Source of the DNA: Scytonema sp. RU_4_4
GTDB taxonomy: Bacteria > Cyanobacteriota > Cyanobacteriia > Cyanobacteriales > Nostocaceae
NCBI GenBank assembly: GCA_012031965.1
Contig: JAAUSC010000042.1
Coordinates: forward strand, 1-41,545
Length of the DNA stretch: 41,545 bases
Direction: 5' to 3'
Shown one piece after another: positions 18,642-27,451 of this stretch (position 1 is its first letter; each line of letters opens with the position of its first letter). The notes beneath the pieces are model-generated. The model had not been told where the DNA came from and did no database searches. It saw nothing but the letters and a program-made list of their open reading frames with translations. A program made the position numbers and the translations under genes.

Positions 18642-18740
18642 ACAAAATGAGCCAGCCCAGCCTACAGCTCGCTACGCTAACATACTACGAGTACCCGTCT
18701 TCTCCCACGAATAATCCAACACAGGGCTGGCTCATTTTGT
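18642..18740. repeat. 99-bp element with 17-bp perfect terminal inverted repeats
   Basis: ACAAAATGAGCCAGCCC (18642-18658) and GGGCTGGCTCATTTTGT (18724-18740) are perfect inverted arms around 65 bases. The inside carries a fragment of the GCTACGCTAAC dispersed repeat. It may be a MITE-like element or a large stem-loop. It sits upstream of the GT2 operon, in the 500-bp gap 18505-19003. Confidence 0.85.
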
Positions 18741-18873
18741 TACGTGTAAGACCCCGTGACCTGCTCTTGAGGTAATCTATACCAAACATTTCCGACTGAA
18801 CAACCGAGTTTTTTGGAAAAGATGAAATTATCTTTATTTCTTTGCAGAAGATTTCTCTACAGAACTCAAAACA

Positions 18874-18970
18874 CAGAACTCAGAATTCTGTTGACGAATC
18901 AATACGAATAAATTTAGTTGCTGTACATCCCGACTCATTAATAGGTGTAAAAGAAGCCTTCTGAGTTCTG
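18874..18970. repeat. Imperfect inverted repeat (CAGAACTCAG)
   Basis: CAGAACTCAG at 18874-18883 pairs with CTGAGTTCTG at 18961-18970, with further AGAACTC/GAGTTCT pieces on each side. It lies just after the stop of the minus-strand gene at 19004, so it could form the 3' end of that transcript. Confidence 0.5.
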
Positions 18971-19003
18971 ATTCGGTGAGTTCTGTTCTTTCTTAGTCAA
19001 ATT

Positions 19004-19777
19004 TCATTGCGATTGAATGTGACCGTGCAAAATCACAAGAGTTTCTGCTAGTTGAGTGAGACGGATTTCTAGATATTGCTTTCGTCCCAAGAGTTGGCGC
19101 AACTTTTGGTAACGTGCAATAGCCATACTCACGCTAGCAACTTGCTCAGCTGGACAGGGACGCGACCACACTTTACCAGAAGCGTCTAAACCACACAGAC
19201 GATACCCAGCACGGGGTGATTGACAGGAAACTTTGCTATCGGTTGTACAAATTTCTTCTACGTAGTCCATTAGGTGCTCAACTTCCGCATGGCGCAGTGT
19301 TGCGGTTCCTCCTGGTTGCGTTTCGTTTTCACGGGACTCCAGCCAGCCATTAACAATAGGTCCTTCTAGATAAAGATCTTGAATCTGTCGGACAATTTTT
19401 TGCAGTTCTTTTTGCCAAGAGATGACACTTTCCTGAATTTCTTGCAACAAATTCATTGCCAAAGCGGGATTTGCTCCGTTGCGATGGCTAGTAAAGTTAG
19501 GAGTTTTCAACTTAGGTAGGCTTGGTATTTTACTACCACTCTCTTGCGCTGGAAAAGTCTGCACAGAGGTATCGTGGGAAGGTGAGTTTTGTTCTGAGTA
19601 CGTAGAAGACTCCTCTTGAGAAAGCACAGGATCAGTTTCTGAGTGCTCTGCTTCTCCAATGCTAATCCGAAACGATAGAGATTGCTTTGTCAAGCCCTCT
19701 GCTTCGGCAGAACCAGTAATATTGCGAGTCCCCAAATCGTGTAGAGTTGCCTCTATGCGTTTTATGCCTGCTTTCAT
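19004..19777 (-). CDS. Hypothetical protein with C-terminal helical domain
   Basis: 257 aa; I do not recognise a family. Residues 1-105 are polar, Ser/Glu-rich and probably disordered (SETDPVLSQEESSTYSEQNS). From ~110 on it is helical (AMNLLQEIQESVISWQKELQKIV), followed by a small Cys-containing block (EEICTTDSKVSCQS, GYRLCGLDASGKVW, PCPAEQV). It ends with an amphipathic helix (AIARYQKLRQLLGRKQYLEI). The four spaced cysteines might bind metal or form disulfides. There is no signal peptide or membrane helix. It is flanked by repeat-rich gaps on both sides and appears monocistronic. Confidence 0.7.
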   Translation of the reverse strand: MKAGIKRIEATLHDLGTRNITGSAEAEGLTKQSLSFRISIGEAEHSETDPVLSQEESSTYSEQNSPSHDTSVQTFPAQESGSKIPSLPKLKTPNFTSHRNGANPALAMNLLQEIQESVISWQKELQKIVRQIQDLYLEGPIVNGWLESRENETQPGGTATLRHAEVEHLMDYVEEICTTDSKVSCQSPRAGYRLCGLDASGKVWSRPCPAEQVASVSMAIARYQKLRQLLGRKQYLEIRLTQLAETLVILHGHIQSQ

Positions 19778-20261
19778 ACTAATATCTCGAAAGTGTGCTG
19801 TGCCTTGTCGTGTTCAAGGATGAAGGCAGAAGAGCCACTGCGTTAGCTCCTCCGTAGGAACCCCGAAGCTCCCCGTTGTTGCAAGTGATGTGACAGAAGG
19901 ATAAAGGATGAAAAATCATCATGCTGAATGACTTCATACTTCATACTTCTTAACGTTATACTGACTCCATATGTCACACTTCAGCCTTCATAATTATGCT
20001 GGTGCTAGTCTTACTATTAAAAGTTATTTTGCGAGCAAGTTGCCAGCCTTATGGTGAAAAATTTTAGGAAAAAGTATTTTACCGAAGAAAGAACTTACCA
20101 ACTCAGTTGTCAGAACTTAAAATTAACTAGAAACACGTAGGTTAATATCGGTATAAGTTATGTACCACTGGTCATATTCTGTGTTCTGTGTTCTGCGTTG
20201 GTGCGTTCTTCTTAAACTCAGCACTTAGCCCCTCTAAATTCACCATACTAGGTAAAAAGCT
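19778..20261. other. Non-coding gap upstream of cobU
   Basis: 484 bases with no gene. It has a dispersed-repeat fragment (19845-19870), runs of ACTTCATACTTC-type short repeats near 19930-19960, and TTCTGTG-type repeats near 20175-20200. GCCACTG occurs near 19830, but the rest of a cobalamin riboswitch is not evident. Promoters for the flanking divergent genes must lie here, but I cannot place them. Confidence 0.5.
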
Positions 20262-20810
20262 TTGAGTAAAGTCATATTAGTGACGGGACCAGCACGTTCT
20301 GGCAAAAGTGAATGGGCAGAAATTCTGGCAATGCAATCACAAAAAGTGGTTATCTATGTGGCAACGGCAGTAGAAAACTCAGATGATAAAGAATGGCATC
20401 AACGTATTCAACAACATAAACAACGCCGTCCTCAAGATTGGGTAACGTTGGAAGTGCCATATGAATTGTCTACTCTTCTTACTGACGCCAAATCAAACAA
20501 CTGTCTTTTGGTAGATTCTTTAGGCACTTGGGTAGCAAATCTCTTGGAACAAGACGAGTTGATTTGGGAAAACATTGTTAGAGAGTTTTTAGAAACAGTG
20601 CAGTTAGTTGCTGCCGATGTGATTTTTGTCGCAGAGGAGACAGGTTGGGGTGTCGTACCAGCTTATTCTACTGGTCGAACCTTCCGCGATCGCCTAGGTC
20701 ATTTGGTGCGTCAGTTAGGAGGAATCAGTGAAGAAGTTTATTTAGTCATTGGGGGTCATGTTTTGAATCTGGGCTTGCTAGGTTCCCCTTTGCCTAGTAC
20801 AAGAAAATAG
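20262..20810 (+). CDS. cobU: Adenosylcobinamide kinase / guanylyltransferase
   Basis: 182 aa from a TTG start, giving the family-typical N-terminus MSKVILVTGPARSGKSEWAE. It phosphorylates adenosylcobinamide and transfers GMP to it in cobalamin (or pseudocobalamin) nucleotide-loop assembly. Seen: P-loop GPARSGKS; YVATAVENSDDKEWHQRIQ with the guanylylation-region His; HKQRRPQDWVTLEVP; and VAEETGWGVVPAYSTGRTFRDRLG near the end. Length is normal. No Shine-Dalgarno is visible. No other cobalamin gene is adjacent, so the pathway is dispersed. Confidence 0.95.
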   Translation: MSKVILVTGPARSGKSEWAEILAMQSQKVVIYVATAVENSDDKEWHQRIQQHKQRRPQDWVTLEVPYELSTLLTDAKSNNCLLVDSLGTWVANLLEQDELIWENIVREFLETVQLVAADVIFVAEETGWGVVPAYSTGRTFRDRLGHLVRQLGGISEEVYLVIGGHVLNLGLLGSPLPSTRK

Positions 20811-20916
20811 AGAGAAATGAGAAAGTAACTAATAGTTAACAACTTAGTAACTTTTCTTAAGAGTTTATTCAAAAATCCTCATATAAAAACTAAAATCTAC
20901 AGTCTAAAATCTTAGT

Positions 20917-21348
20917 ATGGCATCACAAAAAGACGTAAAAAGATATTTAGCTTACTGGTTCCAGCTAGGCAAAAAAGTTGTTATAAACAACGGTGCGGCA
21001 ACCTTATTGCCGCAAAAGGTCATTGCTGGTGACCATTACAGCGATGAATTTGAAGAGTGCTGGCAAAGGATTATTTCACCTGAATCAGGCGACTGCTACT
21101 TAGAAGGTACGCACGAAACCATTGCAGAATTACTCACACCTGCTTGGGATTTGTCTCCCTGTTCTCGTTGCAGTATGCCAGTACCAGTGAAAAATATGGG
21201 TATGCCCCCGTTGCTATGTCCATGCTTTGATTTAATGAGCTGGCCTAATACAGAATTACCAGCGCCTCGCTCCCCAGTCAACAACCAAGAACAATTGAGG
21301 GCAATTCGCGATCGGCTTTTGAATAATCTGTCATCAAGTAGTGGTTAA
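20917..21348 (+). CDS. Conserved-looking hypothetical protein with CxxC cluster
   Basis: 143 aa. It begins ASQKDVKRYLAYWFQLGKKVV, has a short beta-rich middle (NNGAATLLPQKVIAGDHYSDEF) and a Cys-rich segment CSRCSMPVPVKNMGMPPLLC followed by PC, i.e. C-x2-C...C-x-C, which could bind zinc. The tail is polar. It has the look of a cyanobacteria-specific protein, but I do not recognise a named family. It follows cobU by 106 bp on the same strand, so cotranscription is possible but not shown. Confidence 0.75.
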   Translation: MASQKDVKRYLAYWFQLGKKVVINNGAATLLPQKVIAGDHYSDEFEECWQRIISPESGDCYLEGTHETIAELLTPAWDLSPCSRCSMPVPVKNMGMPPLLCPCFDLMSWPNTELPAPRSPVNNQEQLRAIRDRLLNNLSSSSG

Positions 21349-21469
21349 ATAATTAGTCATCGTATCACACGGCGCTAGGTTTGCTTAGCGTCTCTCTGCC
21401 TTTGTTTTGTACTATTTAATATTTAATAGAACGTCACTACAGTAATTTCCCTTAAAATTATAGATAACA

Positions 21470-21562
21470 TAGCGATTCTCGTTGGAATCAAATACACAAC
21501 GATGTGTAGAGACGTTCCGCCAGAACGTCTCTACTGTATTGCACGCAATCGAGAACCGCTGC
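21470..21562. repeat. MITE-like palindromic element, copy 1
   Basis: The core is a 12-bp perfect stem, GTAGAGACGTTC (21506-21517) and GAACGTCTCTAC (21523-21534), with a five-base loop. Outer arms AGCGATTCTCG and CGAGAACCGCT form an imperfect terminal repeat. A related copy is at 26161-26250. It lies between the Cys-rich gene and rnz, possibly in the rnz leader. Confidence 0.85.
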
Positions 21563-21668
21563 ATAACCTCCACTAATGTGGACTTTCTGCGCAAAGAATT
21601 TTGCATTTTTCCGTGCCACTATAGAGAATATAGTGCCAAATTCAGCAAGAGGAAGGCAAAATAAGGCT

Positions 21669-22634
21669 GTGCAGATAACATTTCTAGGGACGAGTTCCGG
21701 TGTACCTACGCGAGCGCGCAACGTTTCCAGTGTCGCCCTGAGGTTACCACAACGCGCTCAGATGTGGTTATTCGACTGTGGCGAAGGAACTCAGCATCAA
21801 ATTTTGCGGAGTGAACTAAAAGTCAGCCAACTCTCCCGAATTTTTGTCACTCATATGCACGGCGACCATATTTTTGGCTTAATGGGTCTTCTCGCCAGTT
21901 GTGGCTTAGCAGGAAATGTACAACGCGTTGATATTTATGGTCCACCAGGATTAAATGATTACCTGCAAATCGCCTCGCGCTATTCCCATACCCACTTTTC
22001 CTATCCGGTCAAAGTTCACGCCGTACGCCCAGGGGTGATTTACGAAGATGATGAATTCATCGTCACCTGTAGTCTTTTGCATCATCGCGTTACCACCTTC
22101 GGCTACCGTGTTTCAGAGAAAGACCGACCAGGACGTTTTGATGTAGAGCAAGCCAAAACATTGCAAATTCCACCCGGTCGCATTTACGGTCAACTCAAAC
22201 GGGGTGAAGTTGTGACCCTTGCTGATGGGCGAGTGATTGATGGTAAGGAACTGTGTGGACCCACGGAAATTGGACGCAAAATTGCCTATTGTACAGACAC
22301 AATCTATTGTGACAGTGCAGTAGAATTGGCACAGGATGCAGATGTATTAATTCACGAAGCGACCTTTGCTCATCAAGATGCAGAAATGGCTTTTCAACGG
22401 TTACATTCCACAACCACAATGGCGGCGCAAACCGCTTTAACTGCTGGGGTACGCCGGCTTATTATGACACACTTTAGTCCTCGCTATGCTCCTGGAAATG
22501 AAATAGAGCTAAAAGATTTACTTGAGGAAGCTCGTGCGATTTTTCCGAATACTGACATAGCATATGATTTTATGACTTATGAAGTACCTAGGCGTCGGGA
22601 GAAGGAATTAAATAAGGCGGAGGCTATAGTTTAA
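21669..22634 (+). CDS. rnz: Ribonuclease Z
   Basis: 321 aa from GTG 21669. It is an endonuclease for tRNA 3'-end maturation. Features: N-terminal MQITFLGTSSGVPTRARNV; metallo-beta-lactamase motif FVTHMHGDHIFGLMGLL (HxHxDH); GEGTQHQIL; exosite segment around LKRGEVVTLADGRVIDGKEL; later His/Asp ligands in CTDTIYCDSAVELA, HEATFAHQD and LIMTHFSPRY. An in-frame upstream extension to 21576 overlaps repeat-derived sequence and is not family-like, so I rejected it. An AGGAAGG precedes the GTG by about a dozen bases. A clear terminator follows at 22706-22740. Confidence 0.97.
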   Translation: MQITFLGTSSGVPTRARNVSSVALRLPQRAQMWLFDCGEGTQHQILRSELKVSQLSRIFVTHMHGDHIFGLMGLLASCGLAGNVQRVDIYGPPGLNDYLQIASRYSHTHFSYPVKVHAVRPGVIYEDDEFIVTCSLLHHRVTTFGYRVSEKDRPGRFDVEQAKTLQIPPGRIYGQLKRGEVVTLADGRVIDGKELCGPTEIGRKIAYCTDTIYCDSAVELAQDADVLIHEATFAHQDAEMAFQRLHSTTTMAAQTALTAGVRRLIMTHFSPRYAPGNEIELKDLLEEARAIFPNTDIAYDFMTYEVPRRREKELNKAEAIV

Positions 22635-22705
22635 ATACAGCCTTAATATAGCCTTCGTATCTTAAATCTAGAGACTTGAGTAGACTAAATCTTAGACAAA
22701 TATAA

Positions 22706-22740
22706 GAGATTCCGCTTCACCTCACGGAATCTCTTTATTT
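22706..22740 (+). terminator. Rho-independent terminator after rnz
   Basis: GAGATTCCG (22706-22714) pairs with CGGAATCTC (22725-22733) around a ten-base loop, and TTTATTTT follows. It is 72 bases past the rnz stop. Confidence 0.85.
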
Positions 22741-23332
22741 TCCGCTCATTTCGGTCTATCTTTACGGAATCTTTAATTCTTATTATCGAAGAAGTCAAAA
22801 AAAATTCGGTATTTTATTTCTTCTGAAGTCAAGTCAAACACATCTCTACAAGTTTCAATATATAAATATCAATCTTTTATCAATCTTTTCAGCTGGTTGT
22901 TAGTAAACATACTGTATACAATTATTATATTTACCAAACTGTTACTAACACAAATATATGAAAAAATACTTGTTACTATTGAACCACTGTTTTGATTCTT
23001 ATCAAATCCTAAATATTCGATTTTTGGCTTGATTTCTCTTGATATAAAAAGCATTTATAGTTACTAGCAAAATATAGACAGATAGATAATCAGTATATTA
23101 TTGAGTATTCTTTAAGACGAGTTTATTTCTATCAATAACTATATTGAGTATTTTTTTCTAAAATCGTGCAAAACTTTTTACCAAATTAACAGTAGTCAAC
23201 TGATTGTATTAAAAGCTTCTGTAATAACTACAAAGTCAAAAACTTAGATTAATAACGATATGGTAAAGATGGACAGAGATGGTTGACTATTTCAACATTG
23301 TTCACTTAGGTTGAAATGAAAATAAAGAGATT

Positions 23333-23433
23333 AGGACTTACGCACCATCTGCTAGAAACCCGGTTTCTTCGTTCGTATTTGGTTGCAAAACAGACGATTT
23401 TTGGTAGAAACCGGGTTTCTTTGCGTAAGTCCT
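23333..23433. repeat. MITE-like element A, copy 1
   Basis: Terminal inverted repeats AGGACTTACGCA (23333-23344) and TGCGTAAGTCCT (23422-23433) enclose two mutually inverted AGAAACCCGGTTTCT motifs (23354-23368 and 23407-23421). An inverted copy lies at 33944-34045. No transposase is encoded, so it would be non-autonomous. Confidence 0.9.
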
Positions 23434-23665
23434 GGAGATTTTAGTAGAGGTTACATCTTATAAACTTTATCGTCTTGAAAAATTTGTTTCTTACTTTTGA
23501 CAGATGTCGTTACAAATCAGAGTCATTAACAATTTATGTCTTACTTTTTAACTTATTTTGAAAATTAAGCTGAATGTTATCGCTAAGTTGGAATAGTGTA
23601 TGGTGTAGGGAAAAAAAGAAGGAGTTTATCAAGTCACAGAAGTTCAGAGTTAATCTCTAGTCTCA

Positions 23666-23781
23666 TATCTTTAACCATTCTCAACAAGACCTAAAAAACC
23701 GGGTTTATCAACGAAAAATTAAGCTTTTTAAGTGATGTCATTCTCAAGAAACCCGGTTTTTGACCCTGGTGCAAGATGTCA
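23666..23781. repeat. MITE-like element B, copy 1
   Basis: An ~116-bp element with inverted AAACCGGGTTT / AAACCCGGTTTTT motifs and an end reading GGTGCAAGATGTCAG. A copy in the opposite orientation is at 29969-30089, where both ends carry the GACATCTTGCACC-type terminal repeat. In this copy the left end has mutated (TCTTTAACCATTC). Confidence 0.85.
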
Positions 23782-23880
23782 GTAGTGAGAATTCCTACCT
23801 GTACTTGTTTGAACTCCTCAAAAATTTTTCTCACAATTTTGTAGAAAAAGTCATTCGATATACTTAAGAGGACTTTGATT

Positions 23881-26157
23881 GTGGCTGACATTAGTCTGGA
23901 GCATAGACAAATAGTTATTGCTTCCCCACAAAGCAAGGTTAAGAGCAGAAAACTCTCTACAATTCTGCTTCGCCGACGCTTGCGGATTTTGGGGATTTCT
24001 AGCGTAGTCATGTCGGTTGCTAGCCTTCTAGCTTTAACAGCAAAACCGACATATCAAAGTACTATACAAATACTGGTAAGTTCCAAGCTAAATGAAGGGG
24101 TCCAGTCAAGTCATACCCAAGAGGGAACAGAAAGCAATTTGACTGACCCTTATGTAGACGTTATTGACTACATGACTCAGCAAAAACTCATGCTGAGTTC
24201 CAAGTTAATTCAAAAAGCAGTTGATTTGCTTCATTCTGAGTATCCATATTTAACAGTTGAACATATCAAAGGCAAGAAGGGTCAACAGGGACCTTTAGTT
24301 ATTACTCCATTAGAGCAGCAGATAGCAGAGAATAAAGCCATTAATCAAGTCTTTGAAATATCCTTTATAGACAACGATGCAGTCAGAGCCCAAAAGGTTC
24401 TTCAATCTCTACAAAAGGTCTATCAAGAACATAACATAGAGCAACGAAAACAGAGTTTTTCCAGAGGGCTGACTTTCATCAACAAAAGACTGTCCGAGGT
24501 CAAAGACAAAATGATTCAAGCTGAAAAAAATTTAGAACAGTTTCGCAAAAGACATCATCTACTCGACCCGCAGCTACAAGGCAAAATTCTTCTGGAATCT
24601 CTTGCTGACATTACAAAACAGCTAAGAATCACTCGTGCGCATCTTAAAGACTTACAAGCTCGTTACGACAACTTAAAACAAGAATTGTCGTCTTTATCCA
24701 AGAATGAACTTATTTCCTTTCGTCTGAGTCAATCAACCCGTTACCAAACATTACTCGATGAGATTCAAAAGACCGATCTAGCTTTAGCTCAAGAGCGGTT
24801 ACGTTATACAGATGATTATCCAGAAGTCCAAAAACTGATACAGCAGCGACGTAGTCAAGTGGCGCTGTTACAACAAGAGATTGGACAAGCGGTAGGAGAC
24901 AAAGCTGTACAAGCGATATCCGATACTTTATTCAAACAAAAGCCATTGGATACAAAAATATCGTCTGGTATAGGAGAACCACAACAGACCACAAGACAAG
25001 TAGCAGAGGGTGATCTTAAACTCGTAGAAGAGTTCATTCAGGTGCAGACAGCAGTCTTAGGACTGCGTGCTAATGAAAAGAGTCTTGCTAACTCAGAAGC
25101 ACAAATCCGCGCCGAACTCACTAAATATCCAAGTTTGATAGCAGAGTACAACTATCTGCTACCAGAAGTGGAAACAAATCGCAAAATACTTGAGCAACTT
25201 ATGATAGTGCAACAGTCTCTAGGATTGAAGATGGCTCAAGGAGGGTTTAATTTCCAAGTCTTAGAAGAACCTCAAGTGGGAACTTATTTAAATAACAGCA
25301 AGCTATTTCTATTACTTGGAGGAATGCTATTAGGACCAATGTTAGGTGTTGCTGGAGCCCTAATATCGGAATCCAACGAGGTTATCTCTTCTCCAGAAGA
25401 GTTACAGAGTCTGACAAACCTCTATTTATTAGGGACAGTTCCAAAACTATCACAGTTTAGTACGAAAAAGAGGTTGTTTCACCTGCCTTTGCAGCGAATC
25501 AAGGCTGGTTTCTCATCACAAGCCATATCTGATGAAAAACAGCTCAGCGTCTACGGCTTGTTACCTTCCCATGAAAGGCTCGATATGGTGTATCAAAACA
25601 TTCGGATATCAAAGTCTTGTGTTCCTTACAAGTCTGTGATGTTGACTTCAGCAATATCGGGAGAAGGGAAGTCAACCTTGGCGCTGGGACTTGCGGTGAG
25701 TGCTACCCGCATGCATCAACGGGTTCTGTTGATTGATGCTAACCTGCGACAGCCAAATCTGCACAAAATCTTGGGATTAACCAATGATTGGGGTCTATCC
25801 CTGTTGTTAGTAGAGGAAACAAACTCCTCAGTTAAGGAATACATCCAGCCTATTCATCCTTCTATTGATGTTTTGACTGCTGGACCGACACCTGAAGATA
25901 CTGTTAAGCTATTAAGTTCTGCACGGATGAAAGAATTGCTGGAATTTTTCGAGCAGACTTATGACGTTGTGCTAATAGATACTTCTTCGATTCTCGGCAC
26001 AGTTGATGCGAGAATTGTAGCTTCTCTTTGCAATGGGATTGTCATGGTAGGGCGGATAGATCAGGTCACTTGCAAAGAAGTGATTCAAGCGACAGAAATC
26101 TTGAGTAATTTGAATTTGATTGGGATTATTGCTAATGGAACAGAGCGTTCCTCGTAA
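23881..26157 (+). CDS. Exopolysaccharide chain-length / BY-kinase (Wzc-like)
   Basis: About 758 aa from GTG 23881 (AAGAGGA eight bases ahead; TTG 23875 is an alternative). It is an inner-membrane co-polymerase plus tyrosine autokinase. Order: basic N-terminus; TM1 (ISSVVMSVASLLALTA, ~residues 40-55); periplasmic Wzz domain with a long coiled coil (KMIQAEKNLEQFRKRH, YDNLKQELSSLSK); GNVR-like KYPSLIAEYNYLLPEVETNR; TM2 (FLLLGGMLLGPMLGVAGALI). The cytoplasmic kinase follows with Walker A SAISGEGKSTLALGLA near 595, A' VLLIDANLRQP and B YDVVLIDTSS. It ends NGTERSS without the usual Tyr-rich tail, so phosphorylation may differ. No polysaccharide genes adjoin; the nearest are at 15-18 kb. Confidence 0.92.
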   Translation: MADISLEHRQIVIASPQSKVKSRKLSTILLRRRLRILGISSVVMSVASLLALTAKPTYQSTIQILVSSKLNEGVQSSHTQEGTESNLTDPYVDVIDYMTQQKLMLSSKLIQKAVDLLHSEYPYLTVEHIKGKKGQQGPLVITPLEQQIAENKAINQVFEISFIDNDAVRAQKVLQSLQKVYQEHNIEQRKQSFSRGLTFINKRLSEVKDKMIQAEKNLEQFRKRHHLLDPQLQGKILLESLADITKQLRITRAHLKDLQARYDNLKQELSSLSKNELISFRLSQSTRYQTLLDEIQKTDLALAQERLRYTDDYPEVQKLIQQRRSQVALLQQEIGQAVGDKAVQAISDTLFKQKPLDTKISSGIGEPQQTTRQVAEGDLKLVEEFIQVQTAVLGLRANEKSLANSEAQIRAELTKYPSLIAEYNYLLPEVETNRKILEQLMIVQQSLGLKMAQGGFNFQVLEEPQVGTYLNNSKLFLLLGGMLLGPMLGVAGALISESNEVISSPEELQSLTNLYLLGTVPKLSQFSTKKRLFHLPLQRIKAGFSSQAISDEKQLSVYGLLPSHERLDMVYQNIRISKSCVPYKSVMLTSAISGEGKSTLALGLAVSATRMHQRVLLIDANLRQPNLHKILGLTNDWGLSLLLVEETNSSVKEYIQPIHPSIDVLTAGPTPEDTVKLLSSARMKELLEFFEQTYDVVLIDTSSILGTVDARIVASLCNGIVMVGRIDQVTCKEVIQATEILSNLNLIGIIANGTERSS

Positions 26158-26160
26158 GTA

Positions 26161-26250
26161 TAGCGATTCTCGTTTGCATCAAATACACAATCAAATACAC
26201 AACAAATACACAACGATGTGTAGAGATGTTCTCTGGCGGAACGTCTCTAC
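26161..26250. repeat. MITE-like palindromic element, copy 2
   Basis: It shares AGCGATTCTCGTT, then ACACAACGATGTGTAGAGA, with 21470-21534. The stem GTAGAGATGTTC...GAACGTCTCTAC (26220-26250) has a mismatch. Before it, CAAATACACAA is expanded to three tandem copies, unlike copy 1. It starts a few bases after the BY-kinase stop. Confidence 0.85.
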
Positions 26251-26286
26251 TATAATTACTTGGGGCAGATCTATTTGGAGCATCGC

Positions 26287-26937
26287 TCATAAATACCCCT
26301 CTTTTTCAGCAAATTTTCGTAAACGAGGAATACACTGGCGTTGATAAAAACTACTTAAAGTGGAAATAGATAATCCAAATTCCACTGATAGTTCCTTCCA
26401 ACTTACTTCCGGTGGCATACGTTTCAAGATTAACACTTGACAATTCACTTGCGGATATCCTTGAATGTGTGTCTGGCGCAGTTCTCCGTCGGCGTCTTTC
26501 TCTACCCATAACTTAACGTTTTCTAGAATAGGAGGAACATCAGGTTCAGCAGCAAGGTTACTTACAGGGTCAACGATTTCACTTGGTTCACCCGACCGAG
26601 ACAAATGAATGTTAGGAGAGACATTTCTGGCTTGTTGTCGCTGATGGTCGCGGTAAAAATCTTGTAGTCTACGTTTCAAATAAACATTCAGCCAAGTTGT
26701 GACACTACCTAAAGAGGAGTTGTAGGTCTGACCTGTTGTTCCTTCACAAATATTGCGGCAAAAATATAACCAAGTTTGTTGCAGTGCATCCTGATAGTAG
26801 GGAGTCGTTTCCCTCCAGAGTTTGCAATAGGTTAAGCGAATGACTCGCGTGAGCAGTTTTTGACGTTCTGGGCTTCCAGGTGGGTGTCCACAGGCTTCGT
26901 CAACTAAGCAGCGTAACAATTCCTCCAGTCGATCCAT
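26287..26937 (-). CDS. Sigma-70-like RNA polymerase sigma factor
   Basis: About 216 aa from ATG 26937 (a TTG 8 codons upstream is possible). Region-2-like helix: RLTYCKLWRETTPYYQDALQQTWLYFCRNI and GSVTTWLNVYLKRRLQDFYRD. Region-4-like helix-turn-helix near the end: PEVSWKELSVEFGLSISTLSSFYQRQCIPRLR. The layout fits small cyanobacterial ECF-like sigma factors that often sit next to DUF1822/CHASE2/CHAT genes; none is adjacent here. It would direct RNA polymerase to special promoters; no anti-sigma factor is recognised nearby. It is transcribed toward the end of the BY-kinase gene. Confidence 0.8.
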   Translation of the reverse strand: MDRLEELLRCLVDEACGHPPGSPERQKLLTRVIRLTYCKLWRETTPYYQDALQQTWLYFCRNICEGTTGQTYNSSLGSVTTWLNVYLKRRLQDFYRDHQRQQARNVSPNIHLSRSGEPSEIVDPVSNLAAEPDVPPILENVKLWVEKDADGELRQTHIQGYPQVNCQVLILKRMPPEVSWKELSVEFGLSISTLSSFYQRQCIPRLRKFAEKEGYL

Positions 26938-27154
26938 AGTATTTGTGGCAAAACAGAGCAAGCATTTTCAGTATTACTCAGAAAATTACTTTGTAGTATT
27001 ACCCCTCGTCGCGATATTATTTGCTGTATTATTTTGATTAACTCCGGCAACACCAATCGGAACTTAGGGCTTTTCATAAAACCTCACGGGAAGTGTGACT
27101 AGAAAAGAGCTTCATTGGTTGCATTGTTTTGTGAGGTTGTTTTGTTAGATTGTT

Positions 27155-27451
27155 TTAACCTGCCCTTAAAAATTCGATATTAAGCTTTAGCTTCTCTCCT
27201 AACCACAAGGAATGTTCCATGTGGTCTCTTACATCATCGCCTGTTTTAGGGTGGATTAAAATATCCAATCCCTCACGATTGAGCATTAACCACGGGACAA
27301 CCTCGCCAAACTGATTTGGTAAGAATGCAACTTGATACATTGCTTTTGGGTACTGAAAGTTTAAAGTGTGGTTTAATTTTGGTGATGCAATCAACAGAGG
27401 TATCTTTTGGCAACTATTCAGTGTAAAAATGTGACGTTTTCCAATATCCAA
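27155..27451 (-). pseudogene. Truncated DOPA 4,5-dioxygenase-family protein
   Basis: The last ~63 residues (PKAMYQVAFLPNQFGEVV ... WLMLNREGLDILIHPKTGDD ... HSLWLGEKLKLNIEFLR) match the C-terminal two thirds of the DOPA-dioxygenase family. The N-terminal part with the metal-binding HAHIYF-like motif is absent. Instead there are ~33 unrelated residues (MDIGKRHIFTLNSCQK) that run antisense into the start of the HAD gene. I searched all minus-strand frames by eye and found no HxHxYF remnant. An intact member is ~115 aa. It is probably a decayed gene, although the open frame could still be expressed. Confidence 0.75.

Larger units (their letters stand above)
22741..23880. other. 1.1-kb AT-rich gap upstream of the BY-kinase
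   Basis: This stretch is markedly AT-rich and lacks any convincing gene. It contains two MITE-like elements (23333-23433 and 23666-23781). The rest shows TTACTTTT-type near-repeats around 23490-23545. It may be a long regulatory leader or a degraded region. AAGAGGA at about 23865-23871 is the ribosome binding site of the next gene. Confidence 0.6.

Noticed and set aside
19820-19880. Possible cobalamin riboswitch upstream of cobU (GCCACTG present)
   Set aside because: Only this short motif fits. The B12-box and surrounding helices are not recognisable, and the motif lies beside a dispersed-repeat fragment more than 380 bases from cobU.
21576-21668. N-terminal extension of ribonuclease Z from an upstream ATG
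   Set aside because: The 31 extra residues do not resemble the family start and begin next to repeat DNA; GTG 21669 gives the canonical MQITFLGTSSG start.
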